Of a stretch of DNA of 64,000 nt, positions 20,801 to 34,300 are shown piece by piece. Where the stretch lies: the NCBI GenBank assembly GCA_949316495.1, contig OX439004.1, positions 41,402,447 to 41,466,446 of the forward strand, written 5' to 3'. Positions within the stretch are counted from its first letter, which is position 1. Each line of letters begins with the position of its first letter. This stretch comes from Amphiduros pacificus (lineage: Eukaryota > Annelida > Polychaeta > Phyllodocida > Hesionidae). Under the pieces are notes generated by a model. That model worked only from the letters and a program-made list of their open reading frames with translations, did no database searches and had not been told where the DNA came from. A program made the translations under genes and the position numbers.

Positions 20801-23478
20801 ATTATTGGAATAAATATGTTAAGAAATGCAGTATCTGCATATTATTCTTTGCATACTTTGAGGTAATGACACAATTGTTTATCAAGTTTTATTGAATAAT
20901 AGTTATCATTTTATGAATATTACCATTTTATAAATAACATTTTCAATAAACCTGAAAAAATTTGGATCGATAACTACACTGGGCCCGAACTTTGTACAAG
21001 TTATATTTCAGAATAAACAGCACAAACTGCATACAAGTAATAGGAACTCTCGGGAAACTTTAGAGCAATAAAAATACGCACAGAGAGATTCTCGTGTTGA
21101 AGCTGGGCGAGACAATAACGTCCTGTGATTGGTCCATATGTCTCATTCCTCATCCGGGTATCAGTACATTGTTCAAAACTTCCTAGCCATTGCAGATTGC
21201 CCCTAGCAACTCCACTCGGCCGTCGACCAATGGCATCAGCAACTGAAAGAGAGAATTGTTTGGGTTTTTTAAGATGTGGGCAGACGTGCAGTTTCATTTA
21301 ATATGCAATCCACTCATTGTTTGGTTTTCAGATAGGTCAGTGTTTGATGTTACTTGATGTTCCTAATTATAACTGACCGACATGTAATAACAATAAACAG
21401 GACATATTGTATCACAGACATTTTGAAATCAACTGTGAGGTGTGAGAAGCAAGATGCAGAGAATGCCTCATTTAATTTTACTGCAAACTATGTTCACATA
21501 TGCAGCCTAAATAATTGGTATTGCTTTACAAAGCAAAATTTGAACATTTAATCAAGGAGTCTAGTGACCTATTCTTTAGATGATCTTATGAAGCAAGGTT
21601 TAACATTTCGACATTTAATATTCTAACCTTATTTTACATCAGTGATAAAAGATAGTGAACAGAAAAGCTGCCATTTATCAACCGATCGATGAGAGCAATG
21701 CACAGTCAAAGCAAATTCCATTTAAAATCTTTTTTTGAAGTTATAAAAGTGTGTCAAGATTAATTATTTATGAACGGAAAGCTCAAAGAGATTATAATAT
21801 CAGAATTTTGAATTGAAACTGCAGATTGAATCAAAACCAGGTACCTTTTGTGTGCAACGTTTTTTTGTTTATATTAATTACTAGAATTTTCTTTATAAAC
21901 CAATGTTCATACTGTTCTAAAAGGAAACTATTAGAGTTTAGCTATCAGTCCTTTCTTAACCCATCTCACCTAGGGTGGTCCCCGTGATAGGGACACGCTA
22001 CTTGTAATTAAGTATCCCTGGTCTGTAAAAGTTTATTGTGCATTATTATATCCAGGCCAAATAAATGAAATTCTGAGTTCTGAGTTCTGAGTTTTAGTAT
22101 ATAGAGAAAAAGGCCAAATAGACAAAACTACCGATGCCAACCTCTCTCGTGGGGTATTACAGCGGATAGGGATGAGTTGGAAATTATAATATTTGGGAAG
22201 TCTAAAGAAAACAAGACCATAGGAAAATATTGGTAATTGTCTGCTGGGCTGGGCTTGAGACACTTAGCATTGCTTAGCCTTGTCTGGTACTTGTGACCTT
22301 AAATAAGAATAGGAATGAATGGCTTTAATGCCTTTTTGAATACCAGCAAAGTACCAATGAATCTAATTCAGGCAAACACATTATACAATACCACACGTGG
22401 TTATGTTTATTCCCGTGTATTCCATTTGGACTTTGGTGGGAATGTCTCTTAAATAGTCTCATTGTGTTGAAAAACTTTGACATCATTGAAATCATCATGT
22501 TTTGAAATTATTTGCACACATGATGGCAACGTGAATATAACCTTACACTAAATATGTCTATTTTCAATATCGTCCTAGTTCTACTGAATGGTCTTGTTTC
22601 CTTTCTCATAACATCACCAGCAAAATCAATTATAAATGGTGAGTAACTGCATAGTGATTTTTGCAAATCTAGTATGGAAATAGTATTTGAAAGTCCAATA
22701 AAGAGGATCAAGAGGCATTAACCCTTAACTCAAATAATACTTTCTCCGTCACATATCTTTAGAAAATTTTAAAAACAACTCTATATAACATTGACCATCT
22801 TCACGAATATTGTTCACTTTACCAAACTCATGAGCATATTCTTGAATTTTGGTCCAATATTCTTGAATTTTGGTCCAATGACATTTGAGGTTGCCTCAAA
22901 GGGAAACACAGCATAGCCATTCTTGATACAAAGGTGAATGGATCTATTATGATGGCCAAGTACCATTGACCTTTTTCTATTATCAAGACATAATGGACCT
23001 ATATGTATTTTAACCAAGTAGAATGGACCTATTTTAACTGAGGGGCTAGATTGGACCTCTGTGAAGTATATATTGGACCCATATGTATTTTAACTAGATA
23101 ATGGACCTATATGCATTTTAGAGTAGAATGGACCTATTTTAACTGAGGAGCTGGAGTGGACCTTTGTGAAGTATATGAATACTTACTCCTGCGGGCATAT
23201 TGTGCAGCATTGTCAAGGTCCTCAGATACTCTCTGTACATCCTCTTCACACTGAACACTGAGGAAAGGGGGCGGCACTGTGCTGTTGAAAAGCGACTTCC
23301 GGTAGAAATAGTAATCATTTTCTAATTGTGAAAGCCCGTTAATAAATATCCTCAACGTTTTATAATCAATATCTAGATTGATATAATCATCGATGAGGGC
23401 ATCCGAATGCTGGAAGAGTAGACTCCAATATAATAGTAGCACATTTACAGTGGAAAGCAACAGTTTATGTTTCACCAT
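11806..23478 (-). CDS. NRF-6-type membrane acyltransferase, gene A (likely catalytically altered)
   Basis: The coding exons, 5' to 3' on the - strand, are 23187-23478, 21082-21242, 20606-20681, 20047-20134, 19006-19502, 18821-18914, 18355-18447, 17741-17927, 15690-15769, 15211-15315, 14208-14340, 13872-14061, 12393-12535 and 11806-12102. All GT-AG junctions keep phase, and the total is 2436 nt (811 aa). The start MVKHKLLL opens a signal peptide ending near HSDA. An NRF domain follows (SGVARGNLQWLGSFEQC, NLGLCVPDSC), then a membrane segment, a charged cytoplasmic stretch, and an acyltransferase-3 domain of about ten membrane segments (WWTNILHINNFF, WSWYIANEMQFFF, FRVAPYAVGLLLAYI). The family moves acyl groups across or within membranes; worm nrf-6 acts in lipid transport and drug uptake. 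The usual R-x10-H is R-x10-N here (GMRVLTTLWIILIN), so it may be a pseudoenzyme. Gene B is its neighbour paralogue. Confidence 0.88.
12447..12938 (-). repeat. 96-bp in-frame array made from an acyltransferase exon and its acceptor
   Basis: Five copies of a 96-bp unit, read on the - strand, each contain the acceptor TTGTGTGTTACAG and the exon start encoding GIVSSILGWSGWRVLDRLSY. Acceptors lie at 12535, 12631, 12727, 12823 and 12919. Only the copy at 12393-12535 continues into the full exon and donor. 96 bp is 32 codons and all copies stay open, so choice of acceptor could add 0-4 extra copies of a membrane helix. Confidence 0.9.
13478..13531 (-). pseudogene. Orphan partial copy of gene A exon 15211-15315
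   Basis: These 54 bp match 15234-15287 (inside the exon encoding SSLVIMDMGVSGG) with a single mismatch. The copy lies out of order, between the exons at 13872 and 12535. No usable donor follows it on the - strand. Confidence 0.8.
13540..13800. repeat. 28-bp degenerate minisatellite
   Basis: Eight or nine units of about 28 bp share the core CTACTCTCAATAAGACTTTG. They lie in a gene A intron just past the donor at 13871. Confidence 0.85.
14452..14763 (-). mobile_element. tRNA-derived SINE, older copy
   Basis: This is homologous to the SINE at 26137-26461 over nearly its full length, in the same orientation, with a TTTG tail at the left. The B-box region reads GGGTATCGAATCC in + orientation. 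It is more diverged and no target duplication is clear. It lies in a gene A intron. Confidence 0.75.
15905..15960 (-). mobile_element. SINE body fragment
   Basis: This short match to the SINE body (GCAGATGTAATGCTGCCCCA then CTGAAACGTCATGTCGCA) has no head or tail. Confidence 0.5.
16005..16470 (+). repeat. Dispersed repeat family member
   Basis: It shares ordered phrases with 36560-36820 (reverse), 37170-37300 and 37800-38112: GCGCAAGTCAT, AATCTGGCTGTCAACTCATTGG, TTATGACCTAATGTTGGCCA and GCAGAGGTAGTA. The class is unknown and the copies are diverged. The small open frame at 16030 is part of this repeat. Confidence 0.5.
17215..17368 (-). mobile_element. 5' (tRNA-head) fragment of the SINE
   Basis: It matches the right part of the SINE at 26137-26461, including CAAGGACAACGG, the B-box region GGGAATCGAACC and the head end TTCGTCACGGCCC. 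The tail half is missing. Confidence 0.7.
17625..17662. repeat. Short (TA)n/(TG)n microsatellite
   Basis: TA repeats grade into GTGTGTGT just past the donor side of the gene A exon at 17741. Confidence 0.8.
22975..23186. repeat. Imperfect ~100-bp duplication beside the first gene A exon
   Basis: The phrases AATGGACCTATTTTAACTGA, GGGGCTAGATTGGACCT and GTGAAGTATAT occur twice. The second copy runs up to the donor of the first coding exon of gene A. Confidence 0.7.
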
Positions 23479-26136
23479 TCTCCAAGCTGATTGTCTCGTA
23501 GAAGTGACACTGTTAACTTCATCATGAGATCGAAACACACTATCAGTGTTTACATGAGACTTAATCAATAATATCAGAGATATTTGTGAGAAAACTGATA
23601 ACCTTTTGCGATAAAAAGATATCACTTTGGTGTTATCCTTGCCAAGGTTCAGGTGTTACTCAACAAGACAGAACTATATCTCTGCAGAATGACGTTGGTG
23701 GCCGATGACTCACAATGGTAGAGGTCTCTGTTCTTTCCAGGCTCCATAATCTGGTTGTATCGTGGATTATTACCACCAGATATGGTTTATCTTTTGTTGG
23801 GCTAATCTTTTTCTTCTTCCCGATCTGTAGTATTAACGTTTTTTTATGTTTTTTTTAAATGATAATGAAAAGATACTGTGAGTAACAACACATGCCTGGT
23901 AATCTTGACCAAAATTACAACTTGTTTTTGTGGACATTTTTTGCAGTTTGTCCACTGACTATTCATTGTGTTGGCAAGCTCCAATAAGTGATAAAATGGT
24001 ACTTAAAGGTTCCATATCTTAATGAATTTCATCGATGTTATATGTTGGACCTTCAACATTTGAAAACAGGGGTATACTGTCTATATGTCCCGAGAGATAA
24101 TCTACCATAAAATAAACGGAAGAGGGATTATTCAAAATGTGCTTTGCTTATTCAGATAAAACTTGAATTGATTGACGGTTACAATACAGCCTGCAAAGTT
24201 AAAAGTGTCCATCACAAATAGACGGTCCAGTTTACAGTCTTTGATGACGTACATGACAACTTGATGTTAAATGTATTGAAAAATGCAGATAAATGTATGA
24301 ATAAATCCAATTTCAATCCATATTCCAACATAACACGGATAATTTGTACATTGTACACATTCTGCGTGATGGAAAGTGTGGGGCAAGAACCAGCATGCAT
24401 CCTGTACGTGTATCACCATAAGCCAAATAACAAATATAACTCCCTGAATTCACTATTTACCAACTGACTGATTAATACGTCTGATAAGATAATGAATAAT
24501 AGGTATATGTTTATTGACTTTCATCTGGAAGTGCAAAATATTATTGGTTTGACTTCTTGGTGACATTTATGAGTTCTGACTGAGGAATAACATTGGTCTA
24601 TAAGTAGATAGGGATTATGAGGAAAAAGGGATTATTATGATGAAATTGACAAAAATGATGCATTTTCGACTTTTAGACTTCATTTGGAGAAAAGGGCGAT
24701 TCCATTGGACTCAGATGTATGCTCTCATATTGAAAGGTTTCGATATGAGCTAAACATGTCTACCAAATATTTCCAATCACCCATCAGCCAATCAAAATCC
24801 CTTTAGTTCATTTTTAAAATCTTAGAAAGCTATAAATTTAAAAAGAAAATGATTTATTACAGAAATTGGGATATATCTACTTTTGACAGGGTATATATCC
24901 TGTTATGTCATGGTTTGGCCCATATTCTATAAGTGTACAGGAATATATACGTGGGGGTATATTTAAAAAAAAAAATCAAAAATCAAATAAGACCGATTAA
25001 ATATTAAACATCAAATGAACTTCACCTTTGTGATCGTGATATCACCTGAGCAGAGAGGGGCCATGATTTTGTTTTCTCCCTCCAGAATATTTAATAATCA
25101 GCGCATAGCTTCTAGTAAACACGTAAGGTTCCATAATAAGATTCTGAAACATCAAAAATTAATATCACACTGTCAAGATTAATGTGTGTCAAATAAAACA
25201 CATTATTTGTCTCGATTTTGAAACTCTATATTGTGCGTAAATGTTTTTAAAACAAGTTAATGTGTTTTGTAATGAAACACGATATTGTGTTTAATGCTCT
25301 GTTCTAGAAATGAAACATTATAATGTATCTAAGTGTATGATTGTGTTTATATTCAAAACATTTTACACATTTAACAAAAGTGATAAGACATTCTATATTA
25401 TAAACTTGATATTATACACTATCATATCATAAACACATACTAACAATTCTAAATTATTGTTAAATCATTTGTTGTTTCAGATAAAGATGGATGTGGACAT
25501 GTCTTCCTGAATGTCCTTCAATTTCAATTATAAATGTTTCATACTTAATACTAGTCCTAGTTTTTTCCACTCGTTTCATATAATGTGTTGATAATTTAAT
25601 TTTGTAGGATTTTCATCAATATAAAGTGTCACAAAATACATCCCAGTGACATTTTGAAAACAATATTGCAAATATGACATATTGACAACCTCATCTATCG
25701 AATTTGAAAAAATTCTGAATGATGAACTTTGAAAAGTGAACAAGTAACAAACTTCACACACGTTTAGTTTGTTTTGGTTAGAAAGTGAGTGTACCTGATG
25801 TGTGTGCGAGTATAAGCCAATTGGGCGGGCATTGTGAGTGCACATGTGCAAAGCCCGCCAATTGCGCACCTGTCTGTGAATTATGCAATCGACCTTGCGG
25901 AATAGGTTGAGACAATGTCATGCCAATTGTGGCAGAGGTAGTATGTGACTCTACCTCACCATGCAGAGCAAGAAAAATATAATAATGCAGGTTATTCAGT
26001 TAAAATGTTATTGACGTGTTTACATCCTGTAATACTACCACTAGTATTCAAGGGGATCGCAAGTGTATGATTAAACATGTGCACTTCTCTTGTCCAGTCA
26101 GTCTTTGTGTATGATTAGATTATCTATTCACCATGG

Positions 26137-26461
26137 TTTGTTTGTTTGTTTGTTTGTTTGGGGTTTTACATCACTTTCAACATTATTTCAGTTATTTCGT
26201 GATGAGACCTACTTGTAGCAGATATAGTGCTGCCTCACTGAATTGTCATGTCGCAGGTCCTTGACATGACAACCCGCACGGTCACAGATTTACAAGGACA
26301 ACGGGTTAACCCTTTGGCACAGGCCTCAGCTCATGTGGGAAATTGTATCATGAGTTCAATCCCGGCACAGCCGGGGTTCGAACCCACGACCTTTGGATCA
26401 CCACAGAGGAACTGGTGCTAATAAGCTGGCGCTCTAACCAACTGCGCCACGGCCCGTGGCC
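26137..26461 (-). mobile_element. Full-length tRNA-derived SINE with 11-bp target duplication
   Basis: Read on the - strand it starts GGCCACGGGCCGTGGCGCAG. The A box is TGGCGCAGTTGGTTAGAGCG and the B box is GGTTCGAACCC, as in a real tRNA gene. A roughly 220-bp unrelated body and a (CAAA)n tail follow. The 11-bp ATTCACCATGG flanks both ends perfectly (26126-26136 and 26462-26472), so this is a young insertion. A LINE must supply its reverse transcriptase; none is visible here. Confidence 0.93.
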
Positions 26462-27879
26462 ATTCACCATGGTAACACATCAACCAATGGTATGGGGGTA
26501 GTGAAATGTTTCTACATTGTACATTATCGAATAAGCGATATCAGTGTGAAGAGATTTTGAAAACACAATTATTATATAAGTGAAGTGAAAAGCACAAGGA
26601 TCCACTAGAATATCTGGACGATGATCACAGTCCCAAGCCAATGCTAACAACTGTTTCAATCTGAATAAATTGGCTAAGAATGTTCCACACAGATGAGACC
26701 TTCTGCTTTGGAGTGTTTGTAGAAATTGACCAAACTATTTTTGACCTAATTGGTCTCTTCAGTGGTAGAACTGTTTCAATCTGATTTGATCTTTTAAGTT
26801 GGATGGGGACTTGCTGAGTTATCCTTAATCTTTGTTTGTGCAGGTGCCGTCACCTATTAAGGCACTGGTCCTTCACTATAAGTGCCTTCAGTGCAGAGTT
26901 GCTTTTGGTTTTTCATCATACGAGAATATCAGTTTGATTTCTTAGAACAAGAGTATTTGCTCATATCCAATATATGCATGTTGTGAATATGTGTCTCATT
27001 ACTACCACGCAAATAGTACCAATTGGTGATGTACCAATCAGATAATGGACTATATGTTCTGTCTGTTTAGAATTTATATTGTTAATGTTTTGTTGTTTTT
27101 TAGACATTTATATCACATTGGCCCTCGCCTTATATTATCACTGCAAGCAATGCTATCAAATACATCTGAATTTATCTGTCAGTTTCGATTAAGAAATATT
27201 TAAAATTTAAATAGTTACCATTTATTGAAGGAAGTTATTTATTGATTCGCTTATACAATAACATACAATAACACTTTTCTATCAGACATCATAATTCTGA
27301 ACTTTTATTATCACAAAAATGTGTAATGGCACATCTCTGACAAATTATATCATAATTCTTCTTGATAAGGTACCAGTATATATTAAAATAGATATCAGGT
27401 ACAATTTATGAACTACACAGAACAAATATCTTACAAATTATAAATGTGAAATAACAGAAAATCCTACAGTAAACTATCTGTAGAGATTTGACAATAAAGC
27501 TTGGTATAAATGTAGAGCATAATAATAACAGAATAAAATATGAACTACACATTTGCACAAATAAAAGTTCCACTGAACAGTCTGTCTAGATATCAGACAA
27601 CTTGGCAACTGTTCATAGTGTAAAGTCACTGTGCTGGGTGAAAGAATATATCACAACTCCCCTTTATACCGGTTAATAGTTGTCAGAACAGATTGCACAA
27701 ATAGTATAATGTTAGATTCTCGTTTTTCTAAGAAAATAAGACCCCAGTTACTATATTTATTTAAAAAGTCTTCAATCACTTTTTTTTTAATTGGTGCAAT
27801 CTTATCAAGATCTTATAAAATCATATAGAAATAAATATATCTACATGCAAAGAACATAACAAAGAGATATTCTAGAGCA

Positions 27880-27995
27880 CTTGCCCAGCAAGCACCCAGC
27901 AAGTACCCAGCAAGCAACCAGCTGACAATCAGCTAGCAATCAGCTAGCAACCAGCTGGTAACCAGCTAGCAACCAGCTGGCAACCAGCTGGTAGC
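27880..27995. repeat. Degenerate 10-11 bp repeat (CCAGCTAGCAA)
   Basis: About eleven short units vary between CCAGCAAGCAC and CCAGCTGGTAA. They lie just downstream of the 3' end of gene B. Confidence 0.85.
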
Positions 27996-28329
27996 CAGAT
28001 AACAACAGGAAACAAGCATTCCTGTAAGTGGGTGTAACATAACATGTGTCATGATGAGTCTTGACCAAATATATACGTTATGTACAGATTAGCATTTATC
28101 ACAAAGACAACATGAGATTGAGAACAAAGAAACCTGCATTAAGGTGAGTATTTTAGTCAGTTCTCTGTGATTTATATATAATCCCTGAAAGATTTTTGTC
28201 AAATGAAGCTATATGCAGAGCAGAGAGTGAGATCAGAAATATTATTTTCTGCTAAAACAAATTTCTGTTGGTTGTGTAGCCCTTTAAACAACTGGCTTGT
28301 AATTGCCCTGTGGAGTATATAGTGCACTT

Positions 28330-31300
28330 CTAGGGTCCTTGAGTAGGAAATATAACCTTCTCCAATCCGATAAAGGGCGCCTCTAGGGCCAGTGATAGGA
28401 TAAACGCCAGCCCATATGTCACCATCACAAACCCACAAAACAGCATTGCCTGACAATTAAGCATAATAACATTCATGTTATATAGAGTCATCATTAATTG
28501 CATCTTTAGGCCACAACTGAATAAATTATATATATATTTTTTATGTATGATTAAAGGCAAAGCTTTTTTAAAGCACACAAGCCTATTTTATTTATTTAGT
28601 CTATCGTTTTAAACCAATTAATCACTTCAAAGGAAATAAATATCGAGAGATCACGCTGAAGGTTGACAACATGGTCGTGTTTAGTCCTGGTACTCAAGGT
28701 AACAGCAGTAAAAACAGGTAATCAATTCTCTAGATTAAGGATCGAATACCTCTGTTCAGCAGAGTCTGTCCTGTTACAATCTTATTTAATAATATTTAAT
28801 CTTACTTAATTATTTAATAATAATCAAATAATTATGTGGGCCTCTCACCATTTGCAGATCATCAAAGAATATGGCTGCCCTTCTGCTGAGATAGAAGGTG
28901 TACATGAGGAGTGGGTGGATGAGATAGGCAACGTAGGTCAGTCTGCTCAGTGGGATAAATGCTGACCACGACAACAAACTATTCACAGCACCTGCACCAA
29001 TAAAAACACAATACCTAGCTATCATATGTCTATTTGGTTTATTCAACATATTATAATTTGTAGGAGTTATATAATCCAGTAACCAAATTGCCTTGATATT
29101 CTTGGATATGTATGGCTCATTTAATTAAACTTCCAAATAATTTATTGATACAAATAATTTATATTACAAAACTTCCAAGTTATTTATGGAAGTATATAAC
29201 TTATATAATGAAAATGCAAATAATTCAATGCAACCAAAAACTTTGAAGAAACCAAAGGTATTTAAGGATACAGTGACAAATGAGCTTACCTCCATAGCCA
29301 GTTATACAGGCAAAAATGACCCAAGCCACAGCCACTGCCCACAGTGTGCGATGGACGGAGGCGTACAAGGCATTTGCTGTGGAACTCAAGGGGTGGCCAT
29401 TTGCTACATCATACTGGCCATACATCAGAGCCAGCGCAGTGACCGCTGCCAACACCCATCCACATAGTGCTGCCCCCTATAAACAAACACCGTACACCTT
29501 AACCCAGTCATTATATTGACACAATGGCTTTTTTACATTTTTAAAAAAAATTTTAAGTTATCATTTGCACTATTTGCAGATTGATAAATGTTAAGCATCA
29601 TAATTTATTCAATATTATCAGAAATATTACCAAAATAGGATTAAAGAGAACTCTTTTTCTTGAAGATTATTATTAATCCTACCCAGTGCATGGTGACTTT
29701 CCTGTCCGTCTTGTATAAGATATAGCCCAGTAGAATGCCGATCATGTACGGACCAATACGGCACCACGGCACCTGGTACACATCATCAAACCATGCCAAA
29801 CTGAAATAACCATGGTTGTATATTATTGCAAGGCAGCCTCACATAAAATGTGCTGAATATAAAATAAAAACCGGAAAATTATGTAGTTACTTACAAAAAT
29901 GAGATATAAAATGACAAAATTGAAAAAATTTGACAAAATTTTCCTGCCAAAATAATATCTTGTGTCTTTCTCAATTGTAATTAACTAATTTCAAAGATAA
30001 CAGATTACAAACACCCAAACATTTCTCTGGATTATTTTGCCAGCTGGTCTGATACAGAAACAAGGCCCTTATTTGTTGTGGCCTGACATACCCAAGGCCC
30101 TTATTTGTTGTGGCCTGACATACCCAAGGCCCTTATTTGTTGTGGCCTGACATACCCAAGGCCCTTATTTGGTTGTGACCTTACATACCCAAGGCCCTTA
30201 TTTGGTTGTGACCTTACATACCCAAGGCCCTTATTTGGTTGTGACCTTACATACCCAAGGCCCTTATTTGGTTGTGGCATGACATACCCAAGGCCCTTAT
30301 TTGTTGTGGCCTGACATACCCAAGGCCCTTATTTGTTGTGGCCTGACATACCCAAGGCCCTTATTTGGTTGTGACCTTACATACCCAAGGCCCTTATTTG
30401 GTGGTGACCTTACATACCCTGTTGAGGTCTGATTTAAGTTCCCAAACATGACGACCACTTCTGCTGGGTAGTTGTTGTCAACAGTGATGATTCCTATTGT
30501 GATGGAGCTGATTAATGTGACCACCAGGGTCGCCACCAGTCCCACCCACGGCCACCTGCAATCACATAGCAGATGTTTTAAGGCCAAGTTTATTCAGTTT
30601 ACTTTTAGATGATGCCCACAAAAAAAATTATATATAAATTCCCTTTGTTTTTCAAGGCTTTTTTAAATTTAATTTTATTTAAATTGTATGAATAAAATTA
30701 ACAGACAAAATATAACAAAATACTTACATATATAAAAGGATAATGAATATTGGGCTTATTATAAAGAACTGCATGTCGTTAGCTAAATACCAAGCCCATG
30801 CCATACACTGCAAAATAATACATAGATTCATTAGCACTAGGCATTTCATTTTACAACAGTTAAACTTTTTAAAATATAAATTGTCATTTAACTAAAAACG
30901 GTGAAAATGCTGAAAATGCCTACTGCTTTATGATTTGGAATGAGGTTATTGAGATAGATGAGATTGGCCCACCAGTCCGTGCGGCACATGGCATTGAGGC
31001 CACCTGGTGGCCACAGAGGACCATTACCCCAATACACCGACAATGCAGTGCTGCCACCTAGGATCAGCATATAAACTGGAGTCAACCTGAATATATCAAA
31101 AATACATTAATTAAAAACATTACAAGAAATGTGTCCTGCACAAAGTACAGAATGTAGGAAGGAAGCAGAAAAAACCATGTATCTCTGTATGATGGATTGT
31201 ACTTGGTACTTGAATATTGAATTATATCATAAATATAATAACTCAAACAAACAAGTTATTTCCAATTTAATCCAGGTCATGGAGGATATTTTATTCACAA

Positions 31301-34300
31301 ATATGACCCATGACTTGAAATAAAATCTATTCCTTGTTTACAAGGATACCTATTAATATCAGTTGACTACTTTTTTGCATACCAAATAATATTGATTTCA
31401 TAAGACCTTACCTCCAGAACCGATGAAAGTAAAATAGATGCCATTTTACATGTCTTGGTCCATCCACCTTTTTCAACTGGTTCAGTAGAAGATACGAGAC
31501 AAGAGTTCCACTACAAATGAAATTACTCGATCATGTTATGTTGTCCTTTTCTGAGAACTATGTGAAACTGTTGTGACTGCATAAATTAGTAATACTTACC
31601 TGAGTAAGAAGAACGTATCTACGGATACGGTGGCACTGGCTATTGGCTGGAAACTCCACCTTGATATCACCTCAGGAATTACACCTAAATTCTCTGCAGT
31701 GGCAAATACAAATAGAAAATCTAGCACTTAAAGTGTCAAATAACATAATTCCCAATTTGTTCATGTTATTTGTTCTTGTTCTTATTTTATTGAGATTTAT
31801 ACTGTACTTTCTTGTGTTTATGTCAGTTCATGATTGACTTAAGAGATTACATTTAAAATGCTAATCATTATTTTATAATTTGCGGGAATTAGAACATACG
31901 CATGGCTGTCATTCCAAATACATAGGTATGTCCGAGAATGACCCAGGTCATACTGATGAAGCGAAGGCCATGGATAACTCCGAGGTTAGAATCTGCTCTG
32001 GGCATGGACAACAACTTGAGACCATTACTGTATACAGACACAGCCACCAGTATACGGCCACTCAAACCTGCAAACATTACAGCCAATTATATAAAGGCAT
32101 CTAACTATTGCTTGAGACTATAACTGTAAACAATACAGATATAGCTATAAGTACCTTTTTACAAAAATGCTCCATTTTAAACACAAATTGATAAAGGTAA
32201 GACTGATTTATTTCTCTTCATTCTAACAATGGTTGGTTTGAGTAACTACTGTTTTGGCTGAAATGATAGTAAAAATGTTCTATATTCAGAGCAAATTAAT
32301 TTTCTAACTGCTCATATATATTTGAAAAGGAGGAGAAATATTTCACAAATATATTAATTTGATGAAACAAACTATTGATTTTGTAATTTCAAAAAAATAA
32401 TTGACTTTTTAAAGTACAAAAAATAATCAACTTTGAAAGTATTTATTGTACCTTACAATAGAGCTTTTTAAATAGCATCATCTCATCAATTTAGATCATA
32501 ACTTGTTTTCAGTATTAATAACAACTAGCTTGGACGATTACCCTGACCTATTTTATCTCTGGCATCGAAGGTGGTGAGCATCTTATTGCTGACGAGAGGT
32601 GTGTATTCATCGACGGTGAGTGTGGTCCTGGCCGCGTCTGTGCCACCACTGCCTCCTACGGCAGTCTCCAGGGGGCGCCCCTCTCTCGCCCGGCTCAGCA
32701 GGCGCTGGTATACCAGCAGGTCATACACCGTCCCCACTAAAAGCACAACACCCAGCAGTGATAGTATCACGCTGAAATATAGTCATAAGAGTATTAGTGA
32801 TATTGTACTGAACAGATGGAAACAGTATCATATCATATCAATATATCATATCAACAGGCATACCTATATAAATCAGTGACACATCGCGGTGCCGCATCAT
32901 AATGACACACTGCAATGTATATATCACAGTGCCACATCATAATGACACACTGCAAGAATATGACAGTGCCACATCACAATGACACACTGCAATGTATATA
33001 TCACAGTGCCACATCATAATGACACACTGTAATGTGTATATCACAATGACAGACTGCAATGTATATATCACATTGCCACATCATAATGACACACTGCAAG
33101 AATATGAGTGCCACATCACAATGACACACTGCAATGTATAAATCACAATGACACACTGCAATGTATATCACAATGACACACTGCAATGTATATATCACAA
33201 TGACATACTGCAACGTATATATCACACTGCCCCAACACAATGACACACTGCAATGTATATATCACAATGACACACAGCAATGTATATATTAGTGCCACTT
33301 CACAATGACACACAGCAATGTATATATCACGGTGCCACATCATAATGACACAATGCAATGTATATATCACAATGACACACAGCAATGTATATATCACATT
33401 GCCACATCACAATGACATACTGCAATGTATATATCACAATGACACACAGCAATGTATATATCACAGTGCCACATCACAATGACACAGCAATGTATATATC
33501 ACAGTGCCATATCACAGTGCCACACTGCAACTATTTGCAATTTTACAGAACCATATCTCAGTGTGCCACAAATTACAGTGTCACATGACAGCACCACATC
33601 AGGGCACGATGATAATGCCCCACCCCATTACACTTATGGAAAGGTTAGTGATGTCATAGCCTGATTAAAAATATTTGGTCTGATCAATAAATATTTGGTC
33701 TGATCAATAAATATTTGGTCTGTGCAAATGTTTGGACAAATGAGAGAGTGTGCAAGGTATTTTAACCCTGATCTAAAACAAAGTTCAAAAAGGTCATCAA
33801 TAGGTCATCTTGGACCTTGTCCGAGATTTTATCATGGAGCATGTCTGTGTGAAGTCCCTGCACTTTTTGACAAATTAGAGATTCTACCTGCAAGGAGTTT
33901 ATATAGAGTGGACTGTAGATGGGCAAACAAATGGACTTACATATAGACACTGCCAATTTTAATAACAATAACAGAAGTACACATGTCGGTCAGAAAACTT
34001 GAAAACAAAGTTTATTTGAGTGGTTTTAAATCTTTCATGTAGTGAGAGATTCATTTTCTTTTCAGTCTTTTTAAATGAACTGACTTACATGAGAGTTCTG
34101 GCTTCTGCAGTGAGAGGGAAGGATTCAGGGATGGAGGTCACCTTTGCCTCATAGGTGGATGATAAAGATGACAAGCCTGTAAAATATCATCACTCATTCA
34201 ACATCAAATACAAGAAATAAATATTGTAAAGGGAATCAACAAAATGATTTTCTTTGATTGAATAAGCATATCAAATTAATATCATATTTATTAAACTAAG

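Larger units (their letters stand above)
23480..28329. other. Intergenic stretch between genes A and B
   Basis: I recognise no coding exon here. It contains the SINE at 26137-26461, a CCAGC-type short repeat at 27880-27995, and otherwise AT-rich unique sequence. The promoter and 5' UTR of gene A presumably lie just right of 23478. Confidence 0.5.

Noticed and set aside
32880-33664. Several frames on both strands with VCHCDIYIA-like repeats
   Set aside because: These are products of the degenerate minisatellite in a gene B intron.
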